NCBI RefSeq assembly: GCF_001293645.1
Contig: NZ_LBMD01000027.1
Coordinates: forward strand, 1-58,096
From: Bacillus sp. CHD6a
Lineage (GTDB): Bacteria; Bacillota; Bacilli; Bacillales; Bacillaceae_I
Reading direction: 5' to 3'
Length of the DNA: 58,096 nucleotides
Part shown: one piece after another, positions 9,426 through 18,593 of the stretch
Numbering within the stretch: position 1 is the first letter of the stretch
Layout of the letters: every line of letters starts with the position of its first letter
Program-made: the position numbers and the translations under genes
The notes under the pieces: model-generated
Databases searched by the model: none
Seen by the model: only the letters and a program-made list of their open reading frames with translations
Told to the model about the DNA's origin: nothing

Positions 9426-9624
9426 GTTATCGCCCCTTCTTGTCCCAGTCCTATATAAATATAGTGGTCATGAAGAGAGAATATGCCATAAAAGTTGGGT
9501 GAGATCCAGGCCTTGGGGTTTTTCAATTGGTAAGGGTAGGCATTTTAACGATTTTTGAAAATGTGAGCATTTTTGTTTCCATTCTTCCTTTTTTTATCAT
9601 AAAATAAAAGTACAAGTATCACTC

Positions 9625-9653
9625 TTGATAGTACAATGTTCTTTTTATATGCT
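9625..9653 (+). promoter_or_regulatory. putative sigma-A promoter of the mecA leader
   Basis: TTGATA (9625-9630) is separated by 17 bases from TATGCT (9648-9653). Transcription would start near 9660, about 310 bases before the mecA start codon, giving an unusually long leader. Confidence 0.45.
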
Positions 9654-9799
9654 GCGGTCATGGTCTAGCTCTAAGGCTAGGTACTTGAGGTCACTACTTG
9701 TCTCTTAACGGGATGTATCACATCTAGGTTTTGCTTAAATGGACCGGAACCAACCGCATTTGCTGATCTTTGCATAGAATTTAGGTTTACTCGCTATGC
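9653..9799 (+). ncRNA. possible structured leader or RNA element upstream of mecA
   Basis: Five nested or consecutive inverted repeats lie here: TGCGGT (9653-9658) with ACCGCA (9753-9758); GGTC (9662-9665) with GACC (9742-9745); CTAGC (9665-9669) with GCTAG (9676-9680); GATGT (9712-9716) with ACATC (9720-9724); and GCATAG (9772-9777) with CTATGC (9794-9799). GGTC and CTAGC share base 9665, so those two cannot both form in full. The closing pair encloses two hairpins, as in a riboswitch or ncRNA, but I recognise no class. One caveat: the best promoter would start transcription at about 9660, cutting off the outer left arm. It could instead act on the minus strand as a yjbE leader. Confidence 0.35.
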
Positions 9800-9970
9800 T
9801 AAATGGATAAATTGTAACAATAAAGGTATAAGAAATTTGTGGAGGGTCCCTTCCAAGGAAAGACGGAGGAAAATGAGGAGCGGACAATAAGAGACTGGCA
9901 TTTCTCAGATGAGAATTGTTTACAAGAGAGCACGCTTATCATTTACCTAATAAGAAGGGAGTTGTTAAGA

Positions 9971-10663
9971 ATGGAAATCGAACGTATTAATGATCATACG
10001 GTAAAGTTTTACATTTCATATGGTGATATAGAGGAACGTGGATTTGACCGCGAAGAAATCTGGTATAACCGCGAGCGTAGTGAAGAATTATTCTGGGAAA
10101 TGATGGATGAAGCCCATGATGAAGAAGATTTCATGGTGGAAGGACCGCTGTGGATACAAGTTCAAGCCCTTGATAAGGGATTGGAAGTCATTGTGACCCG
10201 AGCTCAGTTATCTAAAGATGGAAAGAACTTCGAGGTTCCTGTGTCAGAGGACAAGCGAATTGACATCCCAGTTGATGAGCGCATAGAAGCCTTGCTTGAC
10301 CAGCACTTTAATTCTTCAACGAAAACAGATGAAGCAAAAGACGACAAGCAGGAAGAGGAAAAAGACCTTCTGCAATTTATGGTCCGGTTTAGAGATCTTG
10401 AGTATATTATTTCAGCCAGTCACCGACTGCAGCACTTAGAAAACTTAAGCAACCATCTGTACTTCTACGAAAAAAGCTACTACTTATATGTTGATTTTTC
10501 AAGTGAGCATTATACAGATGAAGAAATCGACAATGTACTAAGTGTGTTACTAGAATACGGGGAAGAATCAGCCATCTCCATTCACCGTCTTCAAGAATAT
10601 GGTTCGGAAGTTGCCAAGGACGATGCAATGAAGGAAATGACGAAACATTTTCCTCTAAAATAA
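9971..10663 (+). CDS. mecA: adaptor protein MecA
   Basis: 230 residues starting MEIERINDHTVKFYISYGDIEERGF, the conserved N-terminal substrate-binding domain; an acidic linker (about 105-125, rich in D, E, K) leads to the C-terminal ClpC-binding domain ending in KEMTKHFPLK. MecA delivers ComK and other substrates to ClpCP and helps assemble the ClpC hexamer. The open frame extends upstream to 9839, but AAGGGAG nine bases before the ATG at 9971 and family length fix the start here. Same neighbourhood as in B. subtilis (between yjbE and coiA). Confidence 0.95.
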   Translation: MEIERINDHTVKFYISYGDIEERGFDREEIWYNRERSEELFWEMMDEAHDEEDFMVEGPLWIQVQALDKGLEVIVTRAQLSKDGKNFEVPVSEDKRIDIPVDERIEALLDQHFNSSTKTDEAKDDKQEEEKDLLQFMVRFRDLEYIISASHRLQHLENLSNHLYFYEKSYYLYVDFSSEHYTDEEIDNVLSVLLEYGEESAISIHRLQEYGSEVAKDDAMKEMTKHFPLK

Positions 10664-10672
10664 TGGAAGGCC

Positions 10673-10699
10673 GATTTCACAAGTTGAAATCGGTTTTTT
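10673..10699 (+). terminator. mecA terminator
   Basis: CCGATTTCA and TGAAATCGG form a tight hairpin followed by TTTTTT. Confidence 0.9.
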
Positions 10700-10770
10700 C
10701 AAATTCAAATGACGAGAAGTAACAGAAAGATTTGGCGTGTGCGCTCTAGAATAGAGGAGAAGTGAGTCAG

Positions 10771-12288
10771 TTGAAAAATACCATTCGTGTTATCGTATTT
10801 ATTCTAGTAATCGGTGCCGTTTTATTTGCGACCCAAGGCCTTTGGGAAGGCTGGTTACTAGGATCTATTTCTATATTTTTTACTATTTCTGTGGTCTTCA
10901 TCGCCTTTTTAATTTCACTTGAAAATAGACAACCAACCAGAACGCTCACTTGGCTGGTTGTCTTAGGGAGTTTTCCAGTTCTCGGATTTTTCTTCTATTT
11001 GTTATTTGGGCGAAATGTCAGGAAGAGGAGGCTTTTTCAAAGGAAAGCCCTTCTAGACAAGGAGGTATTAGAAGAAGTAGAAGGAACAAGGGAGTATACT
11101 GAACAGGATATGCGACTTCTGGATGAGAGTAAGAAAGGCATTTTTCAACTATCACAAAATATTGGAAGGAGTCCTATCTCCTTCGATACAGAAACAGTAG
11201 TTTTAACTAACGGAAATCAGACCTTCACCAGAATTTTAGAAGAAATTAGCAAAGCTAAACATCATATCCATTTTGAATATTACATTGTTAGAGATGATGA
11301 AATAGGTACACAAATTAAAGATTTGTTAATTGAAAAGGCGAAGAGCGGGGTACAGGTACGATTTTTGTTTGATGCAGTAGGCAGCTTTCAATTAGGCGGT
11401 AAATACATAAAGGAGCTACGTGCCGCAGGAGTAGAAATAGTATCTTTCTCACCCGTAAGGATTCCTGTATTTAACAATAAAATCAACTTTCGTAACCACC
11501 GGAAAATCATTGTCGTCGATGGGGATGTAGGTTTCGTTGGTGGCCTGAATATCGGGGATGAGTATCTCGGTCGTGATGAATATTTTGGTTTTTGGAGGGA
11601 TACACATCTATATGTAAGAGGAGAAGCTGTCAGGACACTTCAATTAATATTTCTTCAGGACTGGTATTATGCAACTGATGAATCTCTACTTACCCCGAGC
11701 TATCTGACTCCGGCTATGGCACACGGGGAAGGGAAGAAATATGGTGGAGTTCAAATGATTGCTGGGGGCCCCGATCAGGAGTGGGAAGTCATCAAAAGTT
11801 TATACTTTTCCATGATTACTTCCGCTCGCAGCTCCATATGGATTGCCTCTCCATACTTTGTACCTGATGATGATATTTTCACAGCACTGAAGGTTGCGGC
11901 GCTAAGTGGTTTGGATGTCCGGTTATTGGTGCCAAAACGGCCAGATAAGCGAATAGTTTACTATGCTTCAAGATCATATTTTCCAGAAATGATGGAAGCA
12001 GGAGTGAAGATATATCAGTATGAAAAAGGCTTTTTGCATAGTAAAGTGGTAGTGGTCGATGAACAGGTTGCATCGATTGGAACAGCCAATATGGACATGC
12101 GAAGTTTCCATCTCAATTTTGAAGTGAATGCTTTTTTATACAATACAGATAGTGTGAAGACGCTTGTTGAAGATTACGAGCAAGATTTACATGATGCGAA
12201 ACCAATAGCAAAAGAGGTTTTTGCCAACCGTCCTTTTTATCAAAAGGTGTTTGAATCGTTGGCAAGACTGGCCTCTCCACTTCTATAA
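10771..12288 (+). CDS. cls: cardiolipin synthase
   Basis: About 505 residues: two or three N-terminal membrane segments (to about 75), then two phospholipase-D domains, each with an HKD motif: NHRKIIVVDG near residue 240 and LHSKVVVVDE near 420, the latter followed by IGTANMDMRSF. It joins two phosphatidylglycerols to make cardiolipin in the membrane. Start: GTG at 10762 lies too close to GAGGAG, so TTG at 10771 is more likely. B. subtilis does not carry cls at this spot as far as I recall, though other Bacillaceae do; the paralogue type (ClsA, YwjE, YwiE) is not settled. Confidence 0.92.
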   Translation: MKNTIRVIVFILVIGAVLFATQGLWEGWLLGSISIFFTISVVFIAFLISLENRQPTRTLTWLVVLGSFPVLGFFFYLLFGRNVRKRRLFQRKALLDKEVLEEVEGTREYTEQDMRLLDESKKGIFQLSQNIGRSPISFDTETVVLTNGNQTFTRILEEISKAKHHIHFEYYIVRDDEIGTQIKDLLIEKAKSGVQVRFLFDAVGSFQLGGKYIKELRAAGVEIVSFSPVRIPVFNNKINFRNHRKIIVVDGDVGFVGGLNIGDEYLGRDEYFGFWRDTHLYVRGEAVRTLQLIFLQDWYYATDESLLTPSYLTPAMAHGEGKKYGGVQMIAGGPDQEWEVIKSLYFSMITSARSSIWIASPYFVPDDDIFTALKVAALSGLDVRLLVPKRPDKRIVYYASRSYFPEMMEAGVKIYQYEKGFLHSKVVVVDEQVASIGTANMDMRSFHLNFEVNAFLYNTDSVKTLVEDYEQDLHDAKPIAKEVFANRPFYQKVFESLARLASPLL

Positions 12289-12318
12289 ATCCGGAAAAAT
12301 TTTTCCGGCTTTTTTTTA
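12289..12318 (+). terminator. cls terminator
   Basis: CCGGAAAAA and TTTTTCCGG are perfect inverse complements, followed by CTTTTTTTT. Confidence 0.9.
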
Positions 12319-12331
12319 TGAATTACAAAAC

Positions 12332-12420
12332 AGTTGATTTCCGTTCCAGGTGCTTCGCTTGCCTGCGGGCGGTCCGTGAGCCTCCTCACTCCGTTGGAGA
12401 CCACTGAAAAAGTCTTGATT
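12332..12420 (+). repeat. dispersed element, second subfamily (Bacillaceae intergenic repeat)
   Basis: Begins CAGTTGATTTCCGTTCCAGG, then GCTTCGCTTGCCTGCGGGC and CCTCCTCACTCCGTTGG, ending in CCACTGAAAAAGTC. The same order of blocks recurs at 18282-18360 and, degraded, at 58008-58060. It sits head-to-tail before a full first-subfamily element. Confidence 0.7.
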
Positions 12421-12438
12421 TTAGTATTTTTATAAACA

Positions 12439-12570
12439 CCGCTGTTGATTTCCGCAAATGGCTTCGCTTTCCTAGGGGCGCTGCTGGAGCCTCCTCGGCT
12501 ACGCCTGCGGGGTCTCCACCTAGCGCTATCTCCCTCAGGAGTCTTCGCCTTTTGCTACAATCAACAGCGG
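12439..12570 (+). repeat. dispersed palindromic element (132 bp), forward orientation
   Basis: Ends CCGCTGTTGATT (12439-12450) and AATCAACAGCGG (12559-12570) are perfect inverse complements. The next inner arms GCAAATGGC and GCCTTTTGC also pair. The interior shows CCTAGGGGCGCTGCTGGAGC, CGGCTACGCCTGCGGGG and CTCCCTCAGGAGTCTTCG. Same length as the reverse copy at 7863. Confidence 0.85.
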
Positions 12571-12706
12571 AGGTTAACCAATAAACTAAAGTTATTGAGT
12601 TGAAAAAGTACGGGTATAAAATTTATTTCAAAATTTTCAAAGGAATTTGTCTAAGTATGGCGAATGGTATAGTGGTGTAAAAATATCTACCGAAAGGTGT
12701 GTTGGA

Positions 12707-13885
12707 ATGTTTGTTGCAAAAAGAAAGGATGGATCTTTCTTTTCTTTATTAGATTGGAAGAATCGAGAGGATATTGAGCGCCTAACAAAAGGAGAGTTGT
12801 TTTTCTGTCCAGCGTGTCACCAAACTCTCCAACTAAAACATGGACAGGTAAGAAAAGTACACTTTGCCCACATGAATGACTCCTGCAACGCCTCCTCAGA
12901 AGCAGAAACTCTTTACCATCTTGAAGGTAAGGCCAAGCTATATGAAAGCCTTCTCCACTCCCATAATACAACAACACTTGAACATTATATCCCGAGCACC
13001 AATCAAAGAGCAGATGTTTATCTCGAAACAGAAAATCGAAAGTATGCATTCGAATTTCAATGCTCTACCATTCCTAAATCAGAGTTCATCTTGAGGACAA
13101 AACTATATGAGAGTGCGCTCATCAAGCCAATATGGATACTTGGAAAAGAGAAGCTAGGGAACATTCAACCACAAATGAAGTTTTCACCCTTTCAATGGCA
13201 ATTTCTTCAAAGGCACAATGCGCACAGTCCACCCTATATCCTAGCATTTTGCCCCAATTCGACACTCTACTATTATCTCTACCCGTCATTCTCTTTTAAT
13301 ACTTCTACCACCTATATTTCGTGTGTGACAAGCAAGTGTTGGAGAGAGCATCCTATCATGCAGAATATTCACAGTGCATCATGGAAAGAACATTATCTCC
13401 ACTATAAAAAGAAATGGAGGTACGTCTATTCCCTTTATAAACCCTATAATCTCTTAAGAAAATATTGCTATGCTAAAATGAACATCCCTCTTTCGTTGTT
13501 TCCCGCTGAAATCGGCCTCCCTGTTCCTTCTTTTTACAGATTGCATACGCCTGCTATTGAATGGCAGGCATGGATCTACTTTGATTCAATTTTCCATACA
13601 CCATTACATTCTATCGTGCATGTCCCTACTGTATTGCGAAATTTTAAGCGCCGCATTAAAGGCTCCCAGATTACTGTACGAGAATTGCCCCTTGTAACGG
13701 TCGGGTCAGATGAGGATGCAGTGCTAGAATACTTGGATGCTCTCGTCTCCATTGGGGCTTTGAAGAGGGAAACACCTGTTGTTTATCGGAAAATTAAAAA
13801 GGAGCTTTCTTTTACGTCCATGGAAGATGTGTGTAAACAAGATCGTATCGTATTAGAATACTTGTTGCATCTAAAACAATCTTAA
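12707..13885 (+). CDS. coiA: competence protein CoiA
   Basis: 392 residues from ATG 12707 (AAAGGTG upstream). The N-terminus has a zinc-binding-like module, C34-P-A-C37 with VHFAH around 51-55. A nuclease-like core follows, with DVYLETENRKYAFEFQCS (D...E-x-Q pattern of the CoiA/PD-(D/E)XK group). CoiA is induced with the competence regulon and promotes recombination of incoming DNA. The upstream 60 bases are AT-rich (TAAAATTTATTTC), but I cannot find a clean ComK box pair. It is shorter than the full open frame, which starts at 12647 without a ribosome site. Confidence 0.9.
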   Translation: MFVAKRKDGSFFSLLDWKNREDIERLTKGELFFCPACHQTLQLKHGQVRKVHFAHMNDSCNASSEAETLYHLEGKAKLYESLLHSHNTTTLEHYIPSTNQRADVYLETENRKYAFEFQCSTIPKSEFILRTKLYESALIKPIWILGKEKLGNIQPQMKFSPFQWQFLQRHNAHSPPYILAFCPNSTLYYYLYPSFSFNTSTTYISCVTSKCWREHPIMQNIHSASWKEHYLHYKKKWRYVYSLYKPYNLLRKYCYAKMNIPLSLFPAEIGLPVPSFYRLHTPAIEWQAWIYFDSIFHTPLHSIVHVPTVLRNFKRRIKGSQITVRELPLVTVGSDEDAVLEYLDALVSIGALKRETPVVYRKIKKELSFTSMEDVCKQDRIVLEYLLHLKQS

Positions 13886-13963
13886 TAATAAAACAAAAAA
13901 GGGAATAATAAGGTCGTGTCGAATAGTTAAAAGGATGCATTTTTTATTTTTAAAGGGGGTTTA

Positions 13964-15781
13964 ATGATGGCGGAACAAACTGCTGTTAAGAAATTACAAG
14001 AACGTAAAGACATCTCTGTGGAGGATACATGGAGATTGGAGGATATTTTCTCAAGTGATGAAGCATGGGAAAAAGAATTTCAAGAAGTAAAGGGAATGAT
14101 CGGCAAAATAAAGGATTATGAAGGGAAACTATCCCAGTCTGCTGATGCATTGTTTGAAGCATTACAGTACCAGGATTCTATCTCCAGTCGATTAGGCAAG
14201 CTTTATACATATGCACATATGCGTTACGATCAGGATACTACCAACTCCTTCTACCAAGGATTGAATGACCGTGCCACAAATCTTTATACACAAGTGGCGA
14301 GCGCGCTTTCCTTTGTGGTGCCTGAAATCTTGACTATGAAAGAAGAAGACATTGCCAAGTTCCTTCAAGAGAATAAAGAACTTGCATTATATGAACACTC
14401 TTTAGACGAAATCAATCGCCAGCGTCCGCATGTGTTGTCCGCGAAAGAGGAAGCATTGTTGGCAGAAGCTTCTGAAGTGTTGTCCGCATCCTCAAACACA
14501 TTCGGAATGTTAAACAATGCAGACATTACTTTCCCATCTGTAAAAGATGAAAACGGGGAAGAAATAGAAATCACGCACGGCCGTTACATTCGCTTCTTAG
14601 AAAGCGAAGACCAAGAAGTAAGAAAAAATGCATTTAAAGCAGTATATGAAACATACGGAAACTATCGCAACACATTCTCGAGCACATTAGGTGGAGCGGT
14701 GAAAAAAGACAACTTCCAAGCGAAGGTCCGCAACTATGATTCTGCCCGTCAATCTGCTTTAAGCAATAACAATATCCCAGAGACAGTGTATGATAATCTA
14801 GTCAACACAATCAATAAGAACTTGCACCTATTACACCGCTATGTAGATCTTCGTAAAAAAGTTCTTGGAGTAGAAGAGTTGCATATGTATGATCTTTATA
14901 CTCCGTTAATTAAAGAAGCTAATATGAAGGTTTCATACGAGGAAGCGAAGGACTATTTACTTAAAGGACTTGCTCCGCTGGGTCAGGAGTATCTCGATAT
15001 TGTAAAAGAAGGATTCGACAACAGATGGGTGGATGTTCAAGAAAACAAAGGGAAGCGCTCGGGTGCCTATTCATCCGGGACATATGGCACTAACCCATAC
15101 ATTTTAATGAACTGGCAGGATAATGTGAATAACCTGTTCACGCTTGCACATGAGTTCGGCCATTCTGTACACAGTTACTATACAAGAAAAACTCAGCCAT
15201 ATCCGTATGGTAATTACTCTATTTTCGTCGCAGAAGTAGCATCTACCTGCAACGAAGCACTTTTAAATGACTATCTCTTAAAAACAGTGGATGATGACAA
15301 AAAACGTCTATACTTGTTGAACCACTATTTAGAAGGTTTCCGTGGTACAGTGTTCCGTCAAACAATGTTTGCTGAATTCGAGCACAAGATTCATGAGCTT
15401 GCACAAAACGGGGAAGCATTGACGGCGGACCTGTTAACAGAAACTTATTATGAATTGAACAAGAAATACTTTGGCGAGAACATCACGATTGATGAAGAAA
15501 TCGGCTTAGAGTGGGCAAGGATTCCTCACTTCTATTACAACTACTATGTATACCAATATGCAACAGGTTACAGTGCAGCTACAGCATTAAGCAAGCAGAT
15601 CCTAGAAGAAGGACAGCCTGCTGTAGACCGTTATCTTGAATTCTTGAAAGCAGGAAGCTCGGATTATCCAATCGAAGTGTTGAAAAAGGCTGGAGTGGAT
15701 ATGACTCAATCCAATCCGATTGAAGAAGCTTGCAAGGTTTTTGAAGAGAAGTTAAAAGAGATGGAAGAATTGCTTTCCTAA
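13964..15781 (+). CDS. pepF: oligoendopeptidase F (M3B metallopeptidase)
   Basis: 605 residues. The zinc motif HEFGHSVHSYY lies near residue 396, with the distal Glu in the following helix (VAEVASTCNEALL). The N-terminal part (EDTWRLEDIFSSDEAWEKEF) is the standard PepF start. It is a cytosolic zinc endopeptidase cutting short peptides; in B. subtilis overexpression of this gene (yjbG) affects sporulation initiation, probably through Phr peptide hydrolysis. AAAGGGGG precedes tandem ATG codons at 13964/13967. Same place as in B. subtilis, directly after coiA. Confidence 0.96.
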   Translation: MMAEQTAVKKLQERKDISVEDTWRLEDIFSSDEAWEKEFQEVKGMIGKIKDYEGKLSQSADALFEALQYQDSISSRLGKLYTYAHMRYDQDTTNSFYQGLNDRATNLYTQVASALSFVVPEILTMKEEDIAKFLQENKELALYEHSLDEINRQRPHVLSAKEEALLAEASEVLSASSNTFGMLNNADITFPSVKDENGEEIEITHGRYIRFLESEDQEVRKNAFKAVYETYGNYRNTFSSTLGGAVKKDNFQAKVRNYDSARQSALSNNNIPETVYDNLVNTINKNLHLLHRYVDLRKKVLGVEELHMYDLYTPLIKEANMKVSYEEAKDYLLKGLAPLGQEYLDIVKEGFDNRWVDVQENKGKRSGAYSSGTYGTNPYILMNWQDNVNNLFTLAHEFGHSVHSYYTRKTQPYPYGNYSIFVAEVASTCNEALLNDYLLKTVDDDKKRLYLLNHYLEGFRGTVFRQTMFAEFEHKIHELAQNGEALTADLLTETYYELNKKYFGENITIDEEIGLEWARIPHFYYNYYVYQYATGYSAATALSKQILEEGQPAVDRYLEFLKAGSSDYPIEVLKKAGVDMTQSNPIEEACKVFEEKLKEMEELLS

Positions 15782-15794
15782 TAATGCAAATGAA

Positions 15795-15824
15795 GACCAC
15801 CTTATCACGAGGTGGTTTTTCTTT
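15795..15824 (+). terminator. pepF terminator
   Basis: ACCACCTT and GAGGTGGT pair around a short loop, followed by TTTTTCTTT. Confidence 0.88.
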
Positions 15825-15836
15825 ATGGGAACGGTC

Positions 15837-16013
15837 TTATTTGAATCCTTTAAACCTGCGCTGATTGTTTAATAGCGCGATCAAAAGAAATAAAGAAAAG
15901 AATAATAAAGGCGAGGTCAAATAGATGGGGTAAAGCTTCATAAGTCCAAGAACATTAATGAAAAGGCTAAACAAAATAAATACGATGCAAACGATAAAAG
16001 GTATTTTTGACAT
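15837..16013 (-). CDS. small two-span membrane protein
   Basis: 58 residues, MSKIPFIVCIVFILFSLF..., with two hydrophobic spans joined by a short loop (KLYPIYLTS) and a basic tail NNQRRFKGFK. GGAGGGAG eight bases before the ATG supports the start at 16013 over a codon at 16031. It occupies the place where B. subtilis has a short ORF (yizD), but I cannot confirm homology. Function unknown. Confidence 0.6.
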   Translation of the reverse strand: MSKIPFIVCIVFILFSLFINVLGLMKLYPIYLTSPLLFFSLFLLIALLNNQRRFKGFK

Positions 16014-16132
16014 AGATACTGCTCCCTCCAACTAGACTTGTACCTCTATTAGTTATATGTACGAAAAAGAAGGAGATTCCATTACAAAAATAATTCGATT
16101 GTGACAAAGTTGTGAAATAGAGGTCTAACCTC

Positions 16133-16183
16133 TTGTCAAAAGTCTGAGGCATCTGATATATTATAACTGTGAAACGATTCACA
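16133..16183 (+). promoter_or_regulatory. roxS promoter with Rex-type operator
   Basis: TTGTCA (16133-16138), an 18-base spacer and TATATT (16157-16162) form the promoter. Over the start site lies TGTGAA-ACGA-TTCACA (16168-16183), a perfect palindrome matching the Rex consensus TTGTGAA-N4-TTCACAA. A second half-site, TTGTGAA, lies at 16110-16116. In B. subtilis roxS is repressed by Rex and activated by ResD. Confidence 0.8.
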
Positions 16184-16287
16184 AACAAACATATACCCCT
16201 TTGTTTGACCGTGAAAAATTTCTCCCATCCCCTTTGTTGTCTTTAATGACAATAGATTAGCCCTGGTCCCGTTGACCAGGGCTTTTC
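16170..16287 (+). ncRNA. roxS: small regulatory RNA RoxS (RsaE family)
   Basis: The RNA carries two C-rich seed regions CCCCUUUG at 16196-16203 and 16229-16236, the block GUGAAAAAUUUCUCCCAUCC between them, and ACAAACAUAU near the 5' end, all as I recall from B. subtilis RoxS and S. aureus RsaE. It ends with a GC-rich hairpin GCCCTGGTC/GACCAGGGC (16260-16282) and TTTT. RoxS pairs with mRNAs of central metabolism (TCA cycle, NAD-linked enzymes) to tune redox balance. Location between pepF and spxH matches B. subtilis. Length of about 115 nt agrees with the family. Confidence 0.92.
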
Positions 16288-16479
16288 CTATATTTACAGG
16301 GGGAACTATGTTTTTAATAAGGACCAGGGGGTGAGAGGTCATTATTGAGTGTCTAAAGACGTCCAAGATGTGAAACAGACTAGACAGAGATCTTTACTAT
16401 CATACATACTATTGGATAGGAAACCATTAACCGATTAATTTTGTAAAGTTTCTCATAGTAATATGCTTCACCAGAAAGG

Positions 16480-16668
16480 TTGGATGTTATGGATAAATTT
16501 AGTTGCCCAATATGTAACAAGGACAATAACTGTAAAGTTGATGAGGTTAATGAAACATGTTGGTGTATGTCTCTAACTATAGATCATAAAGTGCTAGATA
16601 AAGTACCAAAGGAACTTTTAGGAAAACAATGTATTTGTGAAAAATGTTTTAAAAATTCTGGAAAATAA
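16480..16668 (+). CDS. cysteine-rich CWC-family small protein
   Basis: 59-62 residues. The pattern C-P-I-C ... C ... C-W-C ... L-L-G-K-Q-C-I-C-E-K-C matches the Cys_rich_CWC family, small presumed zinc-binding proteins. Two starts are possible: ATG 16480 (four to five bases after AAAGG) or ATG 16489 (MDKFSCPIC, the usual family start). It lies alone between roxS and spxH, with no terminator of its own that I can see. Codon use is more AT-rich than its neighbours. Function unknown. Confidence 0.7.
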   Translation: MDVMDKFSCPICNKDNNCKVDEVNETCWCMSLTIDHKVLDKVPKELLGKQCICEKCFKNSGK

Positions 16669-16732
16669 GCAAGTAAGGTATTTGCTAGAATAGCTCAGCG
16701 AAAAGCAGCAAAGGTTTAAAATCTCTATAATC

Positions 16733-16770
16733 AAAAAACAACTTCTTCGGCCTTACTAGCCAAAGAAGTT
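16733..16770 (-). terminator. spxH terminator
   Basis: AACTTCTTCGGC and GCCAAAGAAGTT pair with one mismatch; on the minus strand the stem is followed by GTTTTTTG. Confidence 0.75.
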
Positions 16771-16861
16771 GATACAAAACCTATATATCCTGGTAAATCG
16801 CAAGGCAAACATCAGTAGGTTGCCTCTCTCCTATACACGTTCTCTCCCTTGTGAATCTAAC

Positions 16862-17734
16862 TCAATTTGCAATATATCTCCAAAACGTCCCATACTTCAC
16901 GGGAACCTTCTCCACTCGCTGTGCCAGTTGAAGCTTCTTTAACTCATGCTCCACTTCTACGATCGGCAGGTTATAAACTACCGATATTTCCTTTGTTGCT
17001 ACAAAGGAAAACTGCGATAAGAAATCCTCTAATGGTGGCAGCATCTTCGGAAATGGCTGTTCCCCTAGCATGTCTTGCAGAATGTGCACATACACTTCAT
17101 AGGAATGATAGCCTGAAACCTTAATACCTTCCTCTTCAATATCTTCGTTAAAGAACACTAGAGTAGGTATCTCAGAAACGTCCATCTCATTAGTGATTTT
17201 AAAGTCACAATTTAAAGCCTTTGACGCACAGTCCCCGTTCATATCCTTTTGGAACTCTTCCATGTCGAGTCCGACAGACTCTGCACATTCCATTAGAACA
17301 GTGAGTTCAGAGATATTCTGTTTCTCTAGGAACAATACTTCTTGTAGCTTACGCAAGTATTTAATCCCTGCCTTACGTCCTTGAAGCTCGGCAGCCTTTA
17401 TTGCAATCGATGCAACATATGGCGATTCAATCGGATTCTCAAGCCACAAGGACCCATCACAGGACATGCCGGAGCGGGTAGCAGTGCGTTCCCAAACTTG
17501 GGCCATTGATGCAGCATAGTGTTTTTTGGCAAGATTAAGGGATGTCAATTGGCCAGTGACAATATGCTTGATCGTAAAATACTGACCATACTGCACATAT
17601 AATTTCTTCAACATCGGTTCTAATGCCCAACATTCTGGGCAGAGCGGATCGATGAAGAAGTAAATCTCTATTGGTTTATTTGTAGTATGCTGTATGTTTT
17701 GTAAATAAAATAATTTCTTATCATTACAGGTCAC
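16862..17734 (-). CDS. spxH: ClpXP adaptor SpxH (YjbH), DsbA-family
   Basis: 290 residues with an N-terminal thioredoxin-like DsbA fold. The redox pair is C32-P-E-C35 in [14 protein letters not shown]. The C-terminal part (winged-helix-like, about 225-290) is family-typical. SpxH binds Spx and presents it to ClpXP; aggregation or release of SpxH under disulfide stress stabilises Spx, so it forms a circuit with spx at 8.2 kb. It overlaps the end of yjbI by 11 bases, and AAAAGGAAG lies inside the yjbI 3' end, so the two are co-translated. Same pairing as in B. subtilis. Confidence 0.95.
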   Translation of the reverse strand: MTCNDKKLFYLQNIQHTTNKPIEIYFFIDPLCPECWALEPMLKKLYVQYGQYFTIKHIVTGQLTSLNLAKKHYAASMAQVWERTATRSGMSCDGSLWLENPIESPYVASIAIKAAELQGRKAGIKYLRKLQEVLFLEKQNISELTVLMECAESVGLDMEEFQKDMNGDCASKALNCDFKITNEMDVSEIPTLVFFNEDIEEEGIKVSGYHSYEVYVHILQDMLGEQPFPKMLPPLEDFLSQFSFVATKEISVVYNLPIVEVEHELKKLQLAQRVEKVPVKYGTFWRYIAN

Positions 17735-18140
17735 ATGAATCTTCCTTTTCTTCAGGTTTGTCTGGGGTATTGATCATATGTTGGGCTGTTAGTACTAAAC
17801 GCTGAAAAAATTCTTTTCGATATGAACCCTCAAGTCCCACTTCATCCATTGCCTCTTCCATACATGCAAGCCATGCTTTCGCACGCGTTGGTGTTATTTC
17901 AAAAGGCATATGACGTGCACGAAGCATTGGGTGTCCGTGCTCGCTCGTATAAAGAGGTGGTCCTCCTAAGTACTGGGTAAGAAATTGCTTTTGCTTCCTT
18001 GCTGTTTCCGTCAGATCATTCGGGAAAATAGGAGCTAAACTGGGATGGCGACCTACACGATCGTAAAATGCGTCTACAAGTTCTTCAATAACTTGCTCAC
18101 CGCCAACAGCTTCAAAAGGTGATTGTATGTTATCCATCAT
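17724..18140 (-). CDS. yjbI: group II truncated hemoglobin YjbI
   Basis: 138 residues with the 2-over-2 globin pattern: [18 protein letters not shown], then [24 protein letters not shown] with the proximal His, and [12 protein letters not shown]. Group II truncated globins of Bacillus (YjbI, 132 residues) bind oxygen tightly. First gene of the yjbI-spxH pair; in B. subtilis the two are expressed together and the globin has been proposed to protect SpxH. AAGGGAG precedes tandem ATGs. Confidence 0.95.
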   Translation of the reverse strand: MMDNIQSPFEAVGGEQVIEELVDAFYDRVGRHPSLAPIFPNDLTETARKQKQFLTQYLGGPPLYTSEHGHPMLRARHMPFEITPTRAKAWLACMEEAMDEVGLEGSYRKEFFQRLVLTAQHMINTPDKPEEKEDSCDL

Positions 18141-18593
18141 TTTTAACTCCCTTATATCAAAAGTAACGATTGTATGTATATTTTAGCAATGTGGTTATTA
18201 TATCTCAAACAATTCGATTCCACCCTTGCAAAATATAGGGAAAAAAGGAATTGGATTGGGAGAAAATTTTTGCAAACAGTTGATTTTCTTTACAGGCGCT
18301 TTGCTTGCCTGCGGGTGCTCCGTGAGCTTCCTCACTCCGTTGGTGGCCACTGAAAAAGTATTGATTTTAGTATTTTATTAATACCGCTGTTTATTTCCAA
18401 ATATTTCTAGGGGCTGACGTGAGTTTCCTCGGCTACGCCGAAGCCACTGAAAAAAACCTTAATTTTGAAATATTATTAAACACCGCTGTTGATTTCCGCA
18501 AAAGGCTTCGCTTTCCTAGAGGCTGACGTGAGCTTTCTCGGCTACGCCGAAGCAACAGAAAAAGACTTTAATTTTGAAATTTTACTAAACATC

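Noticed and set aside
9426-9815. yybP-ykoY manganese riboswitch upstream of yjbE
   Set aside because: Read on the minus strand the region lacks the conserved paired loops of that class; only generic stems are seen.
9839-9970. N-terminal extension of MecA
   Set aside because: The 44 extra codons have no family counterpart and the true ATG at 9971 has an AAGGGAG site nine bases upstream.
12598-12650. ComK box pair upstream of coiA
   Set aside because: AT-rich, but AAAAN5TTTT is not matched cleanly twice at an allowed spacing.
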